A stretch of DNA of 64,000 nucleotides from Microbacterium horticulturae (GCF_029094505.1 NZ_CP119108.1:1798001-1862000), one strand, 5' to 3'. Positions 45,501 to 52,949 are shown, counted from the first letter of the stretch. Notes: generated from the sequence alone by a model not told the origin. Numbers and translations: made by a program.

Positions 45501-46071
45501 GTCGAGTGAGATTCGCTTCCATCGCCTGCAGCTTGCGGACGGTCTTCTCTTTGCGGCGCCGGTGCTTGAGGATGCCGGCGGCTTCTTCGATGAAGCCGCG
45601 ACGGTCTTCGGGGCTGGCCTGCAGCACCGTGTCGAGTCGGCCCTGACCGACAATCACGTGCATCTCACGGCCAAGGCCCGAGTCGCTCAGCAGCTCCTGC
45701 ACGTCGAGCAGCCGGCAGCTCTGGCCGTTGATCGCATACTCGCTGGCACCGTTGCGGAAGAGGGTTCGACTGATCGTCACCTCGGCGTATTCGATCGGCA
45801 GCGCGCCGTCGGCGTTGTCGATGGTGAGCTGCACCTCCGCACGCCCCAGCGGGCCGCGGGTCGAGGTGCCGGCGAAGATGACGTCCTCCATCTTGCCGCC
45901 GCGAAGGGTCTTGGCCCCCTGCTCGCCCATGACCCACGCGAGAGCGTCGACGACATTCGACTTGCCCGAGCCGTTCGGACCGACAATGGCCGTCACGCCG
46001 GGCTCGAGGACGAAGGTCGTGGGCTGGGCGAACGACTTGAACCCCTTGAGCGTCACGCTCTTCAGGTGCAT
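42556..46071 (-). CDS. smc: Chromosome segregation protein SMC
   Basis: SMC ATPase for chromosome condensation and segregation, partner of ScpA/ScpB; 1171 residues. Walker A GPNGSGKSNVVDAL (31-44), long coiled coils (about 170-490 and 640-980) flanking a hinge near 500-640 with LAEDLDAARTAVDAA, then LSGGERSLAAVALL and Walker B FYILDEVEAALDDANL at the C-terminal head. Coiled coils are rich in Ala, Glu and Arg. Start ATG MHLKSVTLKGFKSFAQ. Confidence 0.97.
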   Translation of the reverse strand: MHLKSVTLKGFKSFAQPTTFVLEPGVTAIVGPNGSGKSNVVDALAWVMGEQGAKTLRGGKMEDVIFAGTSTRGPLGRAEVQLTIDNADGALPIEYAEVTISRTLFRNGASEYAINGQSCRLLDVQELLSDSGLGREMHVIVGQGRLDTVLQASPEDRRGFIEEAAGILKHRRRKEKTVRKLQAMEANLTRLNDLAGELRRQLKPLGRQAEIAREAATIAAVVRDAKARLFADELVGLRTELAAAAASEQERHSERLVLQDRAETLHAGIEQREADQRSEAVDRARSVVYALEQVQERLRGLYTLAGQRLSLLAEDDEALGPQQTVSQASIDEVRAGIDEIASGLDAAQDAAADAARAVVRARGELDALDADIAAQSALVSEHDMKITSLRGTAEAAASALAAVEQAVARQQNALDAAQTRRADTQRALDEIDPESVSDAASAEHAGAYERAQRDATDAETAVGELREKLHAAEREKESLTAQTRALSRALDVRGGAAEIVARGDAGVRGLVSDAVEVSGGWEAAIASVLGPIAEGVLVDDAGVALEVARSVGEGDVGVVDIAIADGARLTDTAAIAGLTPAAEVVTAPDGVRGLLAGVYLAEDLDAARTAVDAAESPITAVTRSGELVTPFRLRAGSGEGRSRIELRAERDAAADRLDEVTVVVDSLREALGAVQAQQEDARRKAKATLQALRQHDADLAAHAEKANRAMVRNEAAVAECERLEASLRQAEAAVEEARVSARTAQEQLDTALEAPRPILDASARDGMLAELEATREAEMTARLEVETLKERIRAEEMRADGLERQREREKAAAAAAARRAVLRRAQREVAAGVADRLPPLLDSVDRSVSEARVELAAAESARTALTAELSQLRTDEASVRERLAGLTENVHGLELQIHEKKLHVTSLLERVRSELGLEEDILVSEYGPDQPVPAALDEDEPVPFERKAQAKRLQDAERKLAQLGRVNPLALEEFEALEQRHKFLTEQLGDLTQTRKDLLTIIEELDERMQSIFLAAFEDTRQAFTEVFPILFPGGTGSISLTNPDDPLTTGIEVAVRPVGKKIERLSLLSGGERSLAAVALLTAIFKARPSPFYILDEVEAALDDANLGRLLGVFEQLRASSQLIVITHQKRTMEIADALYGVSMRQDGVSAVVGQRVGDRKVREQEPATV

Positions 46072-46204
46072 GTCACGGCCCCTCCGCCCCGTACGATCAC
46101 CGAAACACGCTATCGGATGCTGCGCTCGGCGGCCCTGCGACCGGCCGCCGGGCCTGCAATCAGCACCGCGACACGCCCGTCGAACGCCATTTCTGGGGAA
46201 ATGC

Positions 46205-46234
46205 TTGACGAGAGCCCAGAGATCGCGCTAACGT
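46205..46234 (+). promoter_or_regulatory. Predicted promoter of the 36-residue peptide gene
   Basis: TTGACG (46205-46210) and TAACGT (46229-46234) spaced by 18 bp, a good fit to a housekeeping promoter, 39 bp before the ATG at 46273. The transcript would start near 46241. Confidence 0.6.
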
Positions 46235-46272
46235 CACAACTCGCGTTTCGATTCCTGAAAGGAGGCCCGCCG

Positions 46273-46383
46273 ATGATTCTCACCACGCCACACTCGTCGC
46301 GTCGCGTAGGCACTGCGTTCGCAGCTGTCGTCCGTCCGGCGGTCGTTCTCTCCTTCGGGATGACTCTGGCCGCGGCCGGCTGA
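46273..46383 (+). CDS. Small hydrophobic peptide, 36 residues
   Basis: The frame MILTTPHSSRRVGTAFAAVV continues RPAVVLSFGMTLAAAG and ends in TGA. It has the strongest ribosome binding site of this region (AAAGGAGG with an 8-nt spacer) and a promoter 40 bp before it. Two Arg plus one hydrophobic stretch make it membrane-prone or leader-like. It precedes the 88-residue and acetyltransferase genes and may be a leader of their transcript. No known family. Confidence 0.6.
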   Translation: MILTTPHSSRRVGTAFAAVVRPAVVLSFGMTLAAAG

Positions 46384-46550
46384 CAGGTCAGAAGCGCCCC
46401 GCTTCGCCGCCCGCTCTGCGTCGTCTTCGAACGACCTCACCGATCTCGTATCGGCTCACCGTCGCCTCCGCGCGACCTCTTCGCCGCCTGCTGTGCGGCA
46501 CCGCCGGGTTCTCATGCCCGGGATCATCTGACGACTCCGAAAGAGCCCTC

Positions 46551-46817
46551 ATGAACACCTTGCTGTCCCTGACGCGTCCCGACGACCAGGATCGTCTCGA
46601 GACGCTCACCGAGCTGACGCGCGACACTCGCGTGTCGGCACTCGACCGGCTCTCGCTCCGGCTCGGACTGTGGCTGCTGCTGCGCGCCGAGCGGCGGGCG
46701 CAACGGCTGCCCGACCGCGACGAACACGTGCGCCGCGCCCTCGACCGCGGCCTGCGGGCCGCCGCAGAGCGCGAGAGCGCACTGGTGCGCGCCGCCGTCA
46801 CCATGCAGTACCGCTGA
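46551..46817 (+). CDS. Small helical protein, 88 residues
   Basis: Unrecognised protein rich in Arg, Leu and Ala, predicted to be helical throughout: LDRLSLRLGLWLLLRAERRA forms an amphipathic helix, then RDEHVRRALDRGLRAAAERE. Ribosome binding site is weak. It lies between the 36-residue peptide and the GNAT gene with the same orientation, so probably one operon. The 167 bp before it (46384-46550) hold no other gene. Confidence 0.6.
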   Translation: MNTLLSLTRPDDQDRLETLTELTRDTRVSALDRLSLRLGLWLLLRAERRAQRLPDRDEHVRRALDRGLRAAAERESALVRAAVTMQYR

Positions 46818-46854
46818 GCCGCGGCATCCACCCATCGACGAAGGAAGACGACTC

Positions 46855-47967
46855 ATGACCGACACCATCACGCCGCCCCAGATTCGCGTTCCCGACGGAG
46901 TCGAGCTGCGTCGGCTGGTCATCCCGCAGACGCTGGATGCCGCCGACGCGGCCGACTTCGTCGAGATGGTGCGCGTGCGCAATGCCGTCTACCGAGAGAT
47001 CAACGGCAACGACGACGACGCCAACACGCCCGACGAGATCCTGCCCAACTATCAGGACCAGAAGTACGAGCAGAACCTGCTCTGGCTGCTGCTACGCGAT
47101 GGCATGGTGGTCGGCCGCGCCATTTTGACGCTCCCCGGTGAGGAGGGCTCCCGCGTCGCGTTCGTGAACATCGAGATGATGCGGGATGCCTGGGGCCACG
47201 GCGTCGGTTCCGCTGCGGCGGCGCTGCTCGAGCAGGCGGCCGCCGATGCCGGTCGCACCGTTCTCCAAGCGTGGGCCATGCACACGGGCGAGGAGGGCGA
47301 CCGCCTCACCCCGCCCACCGGCTTCGGCACCGTGCCGCTCGACCACACCGCGCGGTTTCTGCAACGGCGTGGCTACCGGCTCGAACAGATCGAGCGCAAG
47401 AGCGCCCTCGAACTGAACGCGCAGACGCACGCCCGCGTCGACGAGCTGCTCGCTCAGGCTCAGCGAGCAGCCGTCGGCTATCGCATCGTGCAGTGGACGG
47501 CGCCCACGCCCGCCGAGCACATCGACGGCTACGGGCTGATGAAGGAGCGCATGATCACCGACGCACCGGCCGCCGGTATCGAGTTCGACGAGGAGGTGTG
47601 GGATGCCGCTCGCATCGCAGACCACGAGAAGCCCTACCTTGCATCGCGTCGTACCCTCCACGTCACCGCGGCGCAGCACGTCGAGTCCGGCGAGCTCGTG
47701 GCCTTCAACGAGCTGGTCATCGGCGCCGACCGCACGGAGACCACGCATCAAGAAGACACCCTGGTGCGCGCCGATCATCGCGGCCACCGCCTCGGCATGC
47801 TCGTCAAGTGCAGCGCGCTGCACGATTGGCGCGACTTCGCGCCGGAGTCACCGCGCGTGGTCACCTACAACGCGGAAGAGAACCGGCCGATGCTCGACAT
47901 CAACGAGGCGATCGGCTTTGTTCCTGTGTCGTACAACGGCGCATGGAAGAAGGTGCTCACAGCCTGA
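46855..47967 (+). CDS. GNAT family N-acetyltransferase, two-domain
   Basis: Acetyltransferase of 370 residues built of two GNAT domains. The first (about 15-185) has AFVNIEMMRDAWGHGVGSAAAALL, a match to the acetyl-CoA loop (Arg-x-x-Gly-x-Gly/Ala variant DAWGHGVGS). The second (about 200-370) has LVRADHRGHRLGMLVK, a classic RxxHRGxGLG loop, and a late YNAEENRPMLDINEAIGF typical of aminoglycoside or mycothiol synthase-type double GNATs. The substrate is unknown. Ribosome binding site GAAGGAAGA before ATG MTDTITPPQI. Convergent with the HAD gene by 11 bp. Confidence 0.87.
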   Translation: MTDTITPPQIRVPDGVELRRLVIPQTLDAADAADFVEMVRVRNAVYREINGNDDDANTPDEILPNYQDQKYEQNLLWLLLRDGMVVGRAILTLPGEEGSRVAFVNIEMMRDAWGHGVGSAAAALLEQAAADAGRTVLQAWAMHTGEEGDRLTPPTGFGTVPLDHTARFLQRRGYRLEQIERKSALELNAQTHARVDELLAQAQRAAVGYRIVQWTAPTPAEHIDGYGLMKERMITDAPAAGIEFDEEVWDAARIADHEKPYLASRRTLHVTAAQHVESGELVAFNELVIGADRTETTHQEDTLVRADHRGHRLGMLVKCSALHDWRDFAPESPRVVTYNAEENRPMLDINEAIGFVPVSYNGAWKKVLTA

Positions 47968-48634
47968 GCTCTGCCGTCGCCGCCACGAGGTCATCGAGGC
48001 GGGAGATCGTCACGACGTCGTCGTCTCGGTGCTCCCCCGCACGGTCCAGGAGAACCGCCCGCAGGCCCGCTGCGAGTGCCCCCTGCACATCGTGCTCCAG
48101 GCTGTCGCCGACCATGATGACGTCCATGGCCTCCTGCCCGAGCGCGCGCACTGCCGACGTGTACGCGATCGGGTACGGCTTGCCGTGGGGAAGGTCGGAC
48201 GAGCAGACGATCGCGTCGAAGTAGCCGGCCAGGTCGAACCGGTCGACCTTCTGCAGCTGCTGCGTGCGGTCGCCGTTCGTGAGGACACCCAGGGGCACCC
48301 CCGCGTCCCGCAGCCGCTCAAGACACCGCACGGTGTCGGGGAACAGCGCCCATCCCGACTCGTACCGACGCAAATAGCCGGCGAAGAGCTCGTCGGCCTC
48401 GGCATCGCTGAGGTCACGTCCGACCAGGTCACGCACGCGTTCGCGCCGTTGTCCCGAGAAGGTGATCTCGCGCGTCTGATATCGGGCGTAGTGACGCGAA
48501 GACGAGGCCGCCCACCGCTGGGCGATACCGTCGAGCGACAGCCCCAGTTCCGCGCCCCACGCGCGCACGGCCGAGGCCGACGCCGACTCCTGATCGATGA
48601 GTGTTCCGTCGAGGTCGAAGAGGATCGCGGTCAC
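47957..48634 (-). CDS. HAD family hydrolase (YjjG-like)
   Basis: Phosphatase of 225 residues. Motif I FDLDGTLID (Asp7, Asp9), motif II VLTNGD, Lys in HGKPYPIAYTSAV and motif IV VGDSLEHDVQGALAAG match the YjjG/YfnB pyrimidine-nucleotidase subgroup. Helical cap in 15-90. Substrate inferred by subgroup only. Not co-transcribed with the acetyltransferase gene, which converges on it. Confidence 0.87.
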   Translation of the reverse strand: MTAILFDLDGTLIDQESASASAVRAWGAELGLSLDGIAQRWAASSSRHYARYQTREITFSGQRRERVRDLVGRDLSDAEADELFAGYLRRYESGWALFPDTVRCLERLRDAGVPLGVLTNGDRTQQLQKVDRFDLAGYFDAIVCSSDLPHGKPYPIAYTSAVRALGQEAMDVIMVGDSLEHDVQGALAAGLRAVLLDRAGEHRDDDVVTISRLDDLVAATAELRL

Positions 48635-48649
48635 CGATTCAGTCTGCCA

Positions 48650-49051
48650 TCACGCTCTGCGCTGGGCACGGCGAGGCCCTCTATGGGCCGCGGCGGCTCC
48701 GGCGAGCCACTTGTGCGTCTGTTCCGCGTCGCCGACCGACAGGTAGAGCTGCGAAAAGCGACCGCTGCCGTCGAGCTTGATATTCAATGCGGGGCCGATA
48801 CCGGAGAAATTCCAGTAGTGGCGTTCGCCATGCGGATGAAAGGTCCCCGACAGCTTCCACCCCGTGTCGAGCCCCGGGCCGCGCCATCCCTTCGGCACGT
48901 GATGCGGGCGCTCTTCGACACGGACTTCGACGATGCGTGACAGCGGGACGACGATCCGCCGCCGAAACCCCCAGAGTTTGTCGAGACCGCGCGGCACGAT
49001 GACGAGGTCGTCGCCGTCGATCGTGAGTGTATTGCGAGAGACCGTCACCAT
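48650..49051 (-). CDS. Small PH-like protein of unknown function
   Basis: Protein of 133 residues from ATG MVTVSRNTLTIDGDDLVIVP. Beta-rich, with RRIVVPLSRIVEVRVEERPH, the look of a bacterial PH-domain core (a basic strand pair then FWNFSGIGPALNIKL-like YWNFSGIG), and an Arg-rich C terminus. Function unknown. Starts 31 bp after the antitoxin stop, so it may be transcribed with the toxin-antitoxin pair. Confidence 0.65.
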   Translation of the reverse strand: MVTVSRNTLTIDGDDLVIVPRGLDKLWGFRRRIVVPLSRIVEVRVEERPHHVPKGWRGPGLDTGWKLSGTFHPHGERHYWNFSGIGPALNIKLDGSGRFSQLYLSVGDAEQTHKWLAGAAAAHRGPRRAQRRA

Positions 49052-49082
49052 GATCGAAGAGATGCTGCGTTTGCGCGAGGAC

Positions 49083-49397
49083 TCAGGCGACCTGGAGCCG
49101 ACGGTCGCCGGAAACGTACTCGACCACGAGATCACCGCCGACGGCCTCAAGATATTTGCGGATGGTGCCCACCCTCGCACTGTCAAGATCGCCGTTCTCG
49201 ATCTTCGACACCTGTCGTTGTCCAACCCCGATTCGCTCGGCGAGCTCCTCTTGTGTCAGTCCAAGAGCCTCGCGCAGCTCACGCAGACGGTACGCGCGGA
49301 CCTCGCCGAGCATCCGCTCCTTATGTGCTTGGACGCGCTCACGGTTGACGGGGCGCTTCGCAACAAGCTGTTCACGCGTCAAAGTCATCGTCATCAC
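49083..49397 (-). CDS. XRE-type antitoxin (HigA-like)
   Basis: Helix-turn-helix antitoxin of 104 residues. Residues about 38-92 hold the XRE domain LREALGLTQEELAERIGVGQ and RQVSKIENGDLDS. The N-terminal helix (RERVQAHKERMLGEV) may be a toxin-binding part. It begins with GTG overlapping the toxin stop (GTGA), so the pair is coupled. It would bind and repress the shared promoter. Confidence 0.86.
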   Translation of the reverse strand: MMTMTLTREQLVAKRPVNRERVQAHKERMLGEVRAYRLRELREALGLTQEELAERIGVGQRQVSKIENGDLDSARVGTIRKYLEAVGGDLVVEYVSGDRRLQVA

Positions 49398-49753
49398 TCT
49401 CCTTTGGTCCGCTTCTGATCCCGAAGGTGAACATCGAAGAGATCATCAGCCACCGGGATGTTCTTCTTGTACCAGTTCTTCCAATTCCCCGCCTTGTCGC
49501 CGGCCACCAACAGGATCGCTTGCCTGTCCGGATCAAAGGCGAACAGGACACGCAACTCAGATCGTCCCGACGAGCCGGGCCGCAACTCCTTCATGTTCTT
49601 ATGACGGGACGCCCTCACAGCGTCGACGAGCGGACGTCCCAAATGCGGTCCGTGTTCCTCGAGCAGCTCGACCGCTGCGACCACCTGGTCATACGATGCG
49701 TCGTCGAGAGACAGCAACCATTCCTCGATCAGCTCAAGATCGACTTCCCACAC
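49394..49753 (-). CDS. RelE/HigB-family toxin
   Basis: Toxin of 119 residues from GTG (VWEVDLELIEEWLLSLDDAS). The fold matches HigB/Gp49 (phage-derived RelE-like): LEEHGPHLGRPLVDAV, then ELRPGSSGRSELRVLFAFDP with Arg residues, ILLVAGDKAGNWKNWYKKN, and VADDLFDVHLRD. Such toxins cleave mRNA at the ribosome. Gene order toxin first, antitoxin second is the HigBA pattern. Confidence 0.86.
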   Translation of the reverse strand: MWEVDLELIEEWLLSLDDASYDQVVAAVELLEEHGPHLGRPLVDAVRASRHKNMKELRPGSSGRSELRVLFAFDPDRQAILLVAGDKAGNWKNWYKKNIPVADDLFDVHLRDQKRTKGE

Positions 49754-49762
49754 GTGACCAGT

Positions 49763-49775
49763 TTAGACCTTCTAA
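49763..49775. promoter_or_regulatory. Operator palindrome of the toxin-antitoxin pair
   Basis: TTAGA-CCT-TCTAA inverted repeat 9 bp before the toxin GTG, where a HigA-type repressor would block transcription. Base composition is AT-rich compared with neighbours. Confidence 0.5.
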
Positions 49776-49866
49776 GTTCTACCCACAAACCGGCTGACTC
49801 TATCCAACCGTGACTGGGCACTAAGCCACATCTGTCGACAGCGCCCGTCCGCGCCACCGGTGGCGC

Positions 49867-49935
49867 GGACAGAAGCGTCGGGAGCCGCTCATGAACGATG
49901 CACGCACAATCGGCCACCCGCAACGCGGGCGTTGC
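49867..49935 (-). pseudogene. Remnant of a MutM-type zinc finger
   Basis: The minus strand reads QRPRCGWPIVRASFMSGSR then RFCPRH in one frame. That lines up with the last residues of the intact mutM product (PCPRCGRPIVRVSFMNRSSH then FCASC) in the window. The DNA is also similar on the plus strand, for example around CTCATGAACGA. The first Cys is lost and the frame is not a functional gene. Length about 70 bp. Confidence 0.6.
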
Positions 49936-49981
49936 TCTTTCCCGCACAAATGGAAGGCAAGCAGATCGCCTGGGCCATGTG

Positions 49982-50405
49982 TCACACGTCCAGCGCAGCT
50001 CGAACCGACGTCAACCAGTCATCTTCGAGGGCATGTGAGGACACCGTGGACGGCCACGTATCGAGACCATCCCCACCCCATCGAGGAACCACATGCAGGT
50101 GCAGATGCGACACAGACTGATCAGACTCGGGTCCGCTGGCGTTGAGGATGTTCACGCCTCGAGCTCCGATGGAGACCGCCATCGCGCGGGCAACCTCTTG
50201 AGCAAGGAGGACGACTGCCTTGAGGGCATGAGGTGACGCATCCTGGACGCCGACCACGTGCTCGTTAGGGATGACCAACGTGTGTGGGTGATAGCCGCCC
50301 CTCGCTCAGCGGGAGAAACGCCGATGCGTCCTCGCGTCTCGCCACCCAAGTCACAGCGTCGTTGCCGTTCAACAGCCCACAGAACACACACGCATCCACA
50401 CCCAT
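49982..50405 (-). pseudogene. Frameshifted HIT-family nucleotide hydrolase
   Basis: Two frames together give a normal HIT protein of about 140 residues. Frame one starts at ATG 50405: MGVDACVFCGLLNGNDAV, onward to EGRLSPTH. Frame two runs from the same point to 49982: THTLVIPNEHVVGVQ through SHLHLHVVPRWGG, the catalytic HxHxH motif, to a TSVRAALDV end. The break is at a (CA)3 run (50279-50287); one more CA restores the frame. Intact members hydrolyse nucleoside phosphoramidates or dinucleotides. Confidence 0.75.
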
Positions 50406-50563
50406 GCGCCCATCCTTCCAGGCCAACGGCCAAGATGGCCCCATACACCCGCCAGAGGGCTGCAGCTCTCCATAACACGCCAGACGTATCAGCCCGATGG
50501 CCGCCCGCGACGTATGTCGGGGGTATCCCCCAAATCAGGCTGATGCCCCCGGGCACCAGAACG

Positions 50564-51460
50564 TCACCCGCGCTGTCGCTGGCAAGACGCGCAGAAGTGG
50601 CTCGAACGATTCATGAACGAGACCCGCACGATCGGCCGCCCGCAGCGCGGGCACGGTTGGCCAGTACGCCCATAAGCGTTGAGCGAGTGGGCGAAGTAGC
50701 CGGCCTCACCGTTGACATTCACGTACTGCGCATCGAAGCTCGTGCCGCCCTCTGCCAGTGCCTTCTCCAGCACGCCGCGCACCTCAGCGAGCAGCCGATT
50801 CACCGCGCGCGTCGACAAGGCCTTGGCCGGGGTCTCGGGGTGGATGCGCGCGGCCCACAGGGCCTCGTCCGCATAGATGTTGCCGATGCCGCTGGCCACG
50901 GTCTGGTCGAGCAGCACGCGCTTGATCGCCGAGTCCTTGCGCGTCAGGCGCGACCGGAACAGCGCGTCGTCGAACGCCGGATCGAGCACGTCGCGTGCGA
51001 TATGTGCCACCTGCACGGGCACGAGGGGTACGGCATCCCCTCGTCCACCCGCGGCGCCGTCGGGCGTGGGCACCAGCGAGTCGATCGCGAGTGAGCCGAA
51101 GGTCCGCTGGTCGGCGAACACGACCGCGAGTTCGCCGTGGACGGGATGCTGGAGGTCGAGCCGGACGCGCTCGAAGCGCTCGGCAGGGGCCGCTGACTCG
51201 CGGAGCAGCAGCTGCCCGCTCATGCCGAGATGTCCCACCACCGCCTCGGCGGAGCCGACGATCGGCAGCCAGAGGAACTTGCCTCGACGCACTGCAGAGC
51301 GCAGCGCCTGCCCGGTCAGTCGCTCTTCGAAGTCGGTGGCCCCGCCACGGTGCCGCGTGAGCGACCGCTCGTCGCGCACGGTGACCGCGACGACGTGCGC
51401 GCCGGCGACCGCAGGCTGAAGGCCCTGCCGCACGACTTCGACCTCGGGAAGCTCGGGCAC
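50564..51460 (-). CDS. mutM: Formamidopyrimidine-DNA glycosylase
   Basis: Removes oxidised guanine and nicks the strand; 298 residues. MPELPEVE with the catalytic Pro and Glu at the N terminus, RRGKFLWLP with Lys, the helix-two-turn-helix NIYADEALW, and the zinc finger PCPRCGRPIV with FCASC at the C terminus. Usual position between rnc and smc. The 158 bp after its stop (50406-50563) hold a small hairpin GGGGG-TAT-CCCCC (50519-50531) and no gene. Confidence 0.96.
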   Translation of the reverse strand: MPELPEVEVVRQGLQPAVAGAHVVAVTVRDERSLTRHRGGATDFEERLTGQALRSAVRRGKFLWLPIVGSAEAVVGHLGMSGQLLLRESAAPAERFERVRLDLQHPVHGELAVVFADQRTFGSLAIDSLVPTPDGAAGGRGDAVPLVPVQVAHIARDVLDPAFDDALFRSRLTRKDSAIKRVLLDQTVASGIGNIYADEALWAARIHPETPAKALSTRAVNRLLAEVRGVLEKALAEGGTSFDAQYVNVNGEAGYFAHSLNAYGRTGQPCPRCGRPIVRVSFMNRSSHFCASCQRQRG

Positions 51461-51461
51461 C

Positions 51462-52151
51462 TCAGTCGCGCTCAGACAGCGCGTGCCACAGCTGGAGCGC
51501 CGCGGCCATCTCGGAGTGCTTCTTGCTCGTTCCGGTACCCGTGGCCGACGAATCGCCGACGGTCACGGTTGCCGTGAACAGCCGGTCGTGATCGGGGCCG
51601 GATGCCGTCACGCTGTAAACCGGCGGCGTCATGCCCAGGCGCGCGGCGAGCTCTTGCAGGCTCGTCTTCGGGTCGACCGCCGCCCCGTAGCGGTCGGGGT
51701 CGGCCAGCAGCGGCTCCACGAGCCGATGTACGAGGCCGGTTGCGGCATCCGGACCAGCGGACAGATACGTGGCGCCGATGACGGCTTCCATCGTGTCGGC
51801 CAAGATCGAGTCCTTGTCGCGACCGCCGGTCTGGTCTTCGCCGCGGCCGAGCTTGAGGTACTCTCCCAGCCCGATGCCGCGCGCGACCTCGGCGAGGGCC
51901 ACCGTCGATACGACGGATGCACGGCGCTTGGCCAGCGATCCCTCTTCGAGCTCGGGATGCCGCGTGTACAGCAGTACTGTCACGGCCTGGCCCAGCACGG
52001 AGTCACCGAGAAACTCGAGGCGCTCGTTGTGCGGCAGATGACCGTGCTCATAGGCGTACGAGCGATGCGTCAGCGCGAGCGACAGAAGCTCGGGGTCGAT
52101 ATCGACCCCGAGCTTGTCGGTCAGCTGGGACGTACCCGCTGTGAGCGTCAT
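51462..52151 (-). CDS. rnc: Ribonuclease III
   Basis: Double-strand RNA endonuclease for rRNA processing; 229 residues. Catalytic signature NERLEFLGDSVLG (42-54), then the second acid pair in DKDSILADTMEAVIGATYL, and a C-terminal dsRNA-binding domain (about 160-229) with PVYSVTASGPDHDRLFTATV. Starts 10 bp after rpmF stop and ends 1 bp before mutM, so a tight operon. Confidence 0.97.
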   Translation of the reverse strand: MTLTAGTSQLTDKLGVDIDPELLSLALTHRSYAYEHGHLPHNERLEFLGDSVLGQAVTVLLYTRHPELEEGSLAKRRASVVSTVALAEVARGIGLGEYLKLGRGEDQTGGRDKDSILADTMEAVIGATYLSAGPDAATGLVHRLVEPLLADPDRYGAAVDPKTSLQELAARLGMTPPVYSVTASGPDHDRLFTATVTVGDSSATGTGTSKKHSEMAAALQLWHALSERD

Positions 52152-52161
52152 GGGACGCGAA

Positions 52162-52371
52162 TCAGACGTCGGCGACCTTGCGGCCCTTGTACTCGAGGAA
52201 CAACTCGGTGCCCTGCGAGTCGGTGACGACCTTGGCCTGGTGAGGACGGCTGTAGACGACCTTGCCGTTCTCGACGGTCTTCACAAGCGTGGGGACCGAG
52301 GCCTTCCACTGCGCGCGACGCGAACGGGTGTTGGAGCGGGAGACCTTCCGCTTCGGGGGGTTACCTGCCAT
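52162..52371 (-). CDS. rpmF: 50S ribosomal protein L32
   Basis: L32 of 69 residues. The N-terminal KRKVSRSNTRSRRAQWKA is standard. The usual C-x2-C zinc ribbon of the C-terminal half is absent: there is no Cys in the whole protein. It is the zinc-independent form seen in many Microbacteriaceae. Between DUF177 and rnc, the common neighbours. Confidence 0.95.
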   Translation of the reverse strand: MAGNPPKRKVSRSNTRSRRAQWKASVPTLVKTVENGKVVYSRPHQAKVVTDSQGTELFLEYKGRKVADV

Positions 52372-52391
52372 GGCTGTTCTTCCTTTGCTTC

Positions 52392-52949
52392 CTACGTCTG
52401 GGATCCGGACACATCATCGGTGCCCTCTGCCGGCTCGGACGAGAACCGCGCCAGGGCGGCCCACCTCGGGTCGATACTCTGTCTGGATTCTTCGTCCGGC
52501 AGGTCAGCCAGACGTTCACCTGTATCGGGGTCGAGCCCCGGGCAGTCCGGCCGGCACACCGGCTGAAACGGAAGCGAGAGGACGAGGGCGTCCCTGACCA
52601 GAGTTTCAAGATCCACGTGGTCGTCTTGAACCTCGAAGTCGTTCGCTTCGTCTCCAGGATACGCGAAAAGCTCCTGGAACTCGACTTCGACAGGCGCCTC
52701 GACGGGGCGCAGGCATCGCCCGCACTCCCCCGAGTAGTTCGAGAAGGCGGTTCCGGAGGCCAGAATGCCCTCGTGCACGGACTCGAGGCGCACGTCGACC
52801 TGCACGTGTTCGCCGGCGTCGAGCGAGACCAGACCTTCGCCCCATCGTTCGGGCAGGGGGACGTCCAGCTCCGTCTCGCGCATCTCGCCAGGACGGCGCA
52901 CGATGTCACGGACGAGCACGCTGAAGGCGCCGGGACGCGGAGTTCTCAT
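52392..52949 (-). CDS. DUF177 (YceD) family protein
   Basis: Protein of 185 residues with a conserved C-G-R-C-L-R-P motif (SGECGRCLRPVEAPVEVEF), then FELFAYPG and a second Cys pair CRPDCPGLDP. YceD is linked with 23S rRNA or rRNA maturation and L32 synthesis in other bacteria. Directly upstream of rpmF (20-bp gap) as in most bacteria. Confidence 0.93.
   Translation of the reverse strand: MRTPRPGAFSVLVRDIVRRPGEMRETELDVPLPERWGEGLVSLDAGEHVQVDVRLESVHEGILASGTAFSNYSGECGRCLRPVEAPVEVEFQELFAYPGDEANDFEVQDDHVDLETLVRDALVLSLPFQPVCRPDCPGLDPDTGERLADLPDEESRQSIDPRWAALARFSSEPAEGTDDVSGSQT

Noticed and set aside
50406..50556. Longer N terminus of the HIT gene or separate protein upstream
   Set aside because: The frame is open but reads like noise, has no ribosome binding site, and the HIT family begins at MGVDACVFCG.
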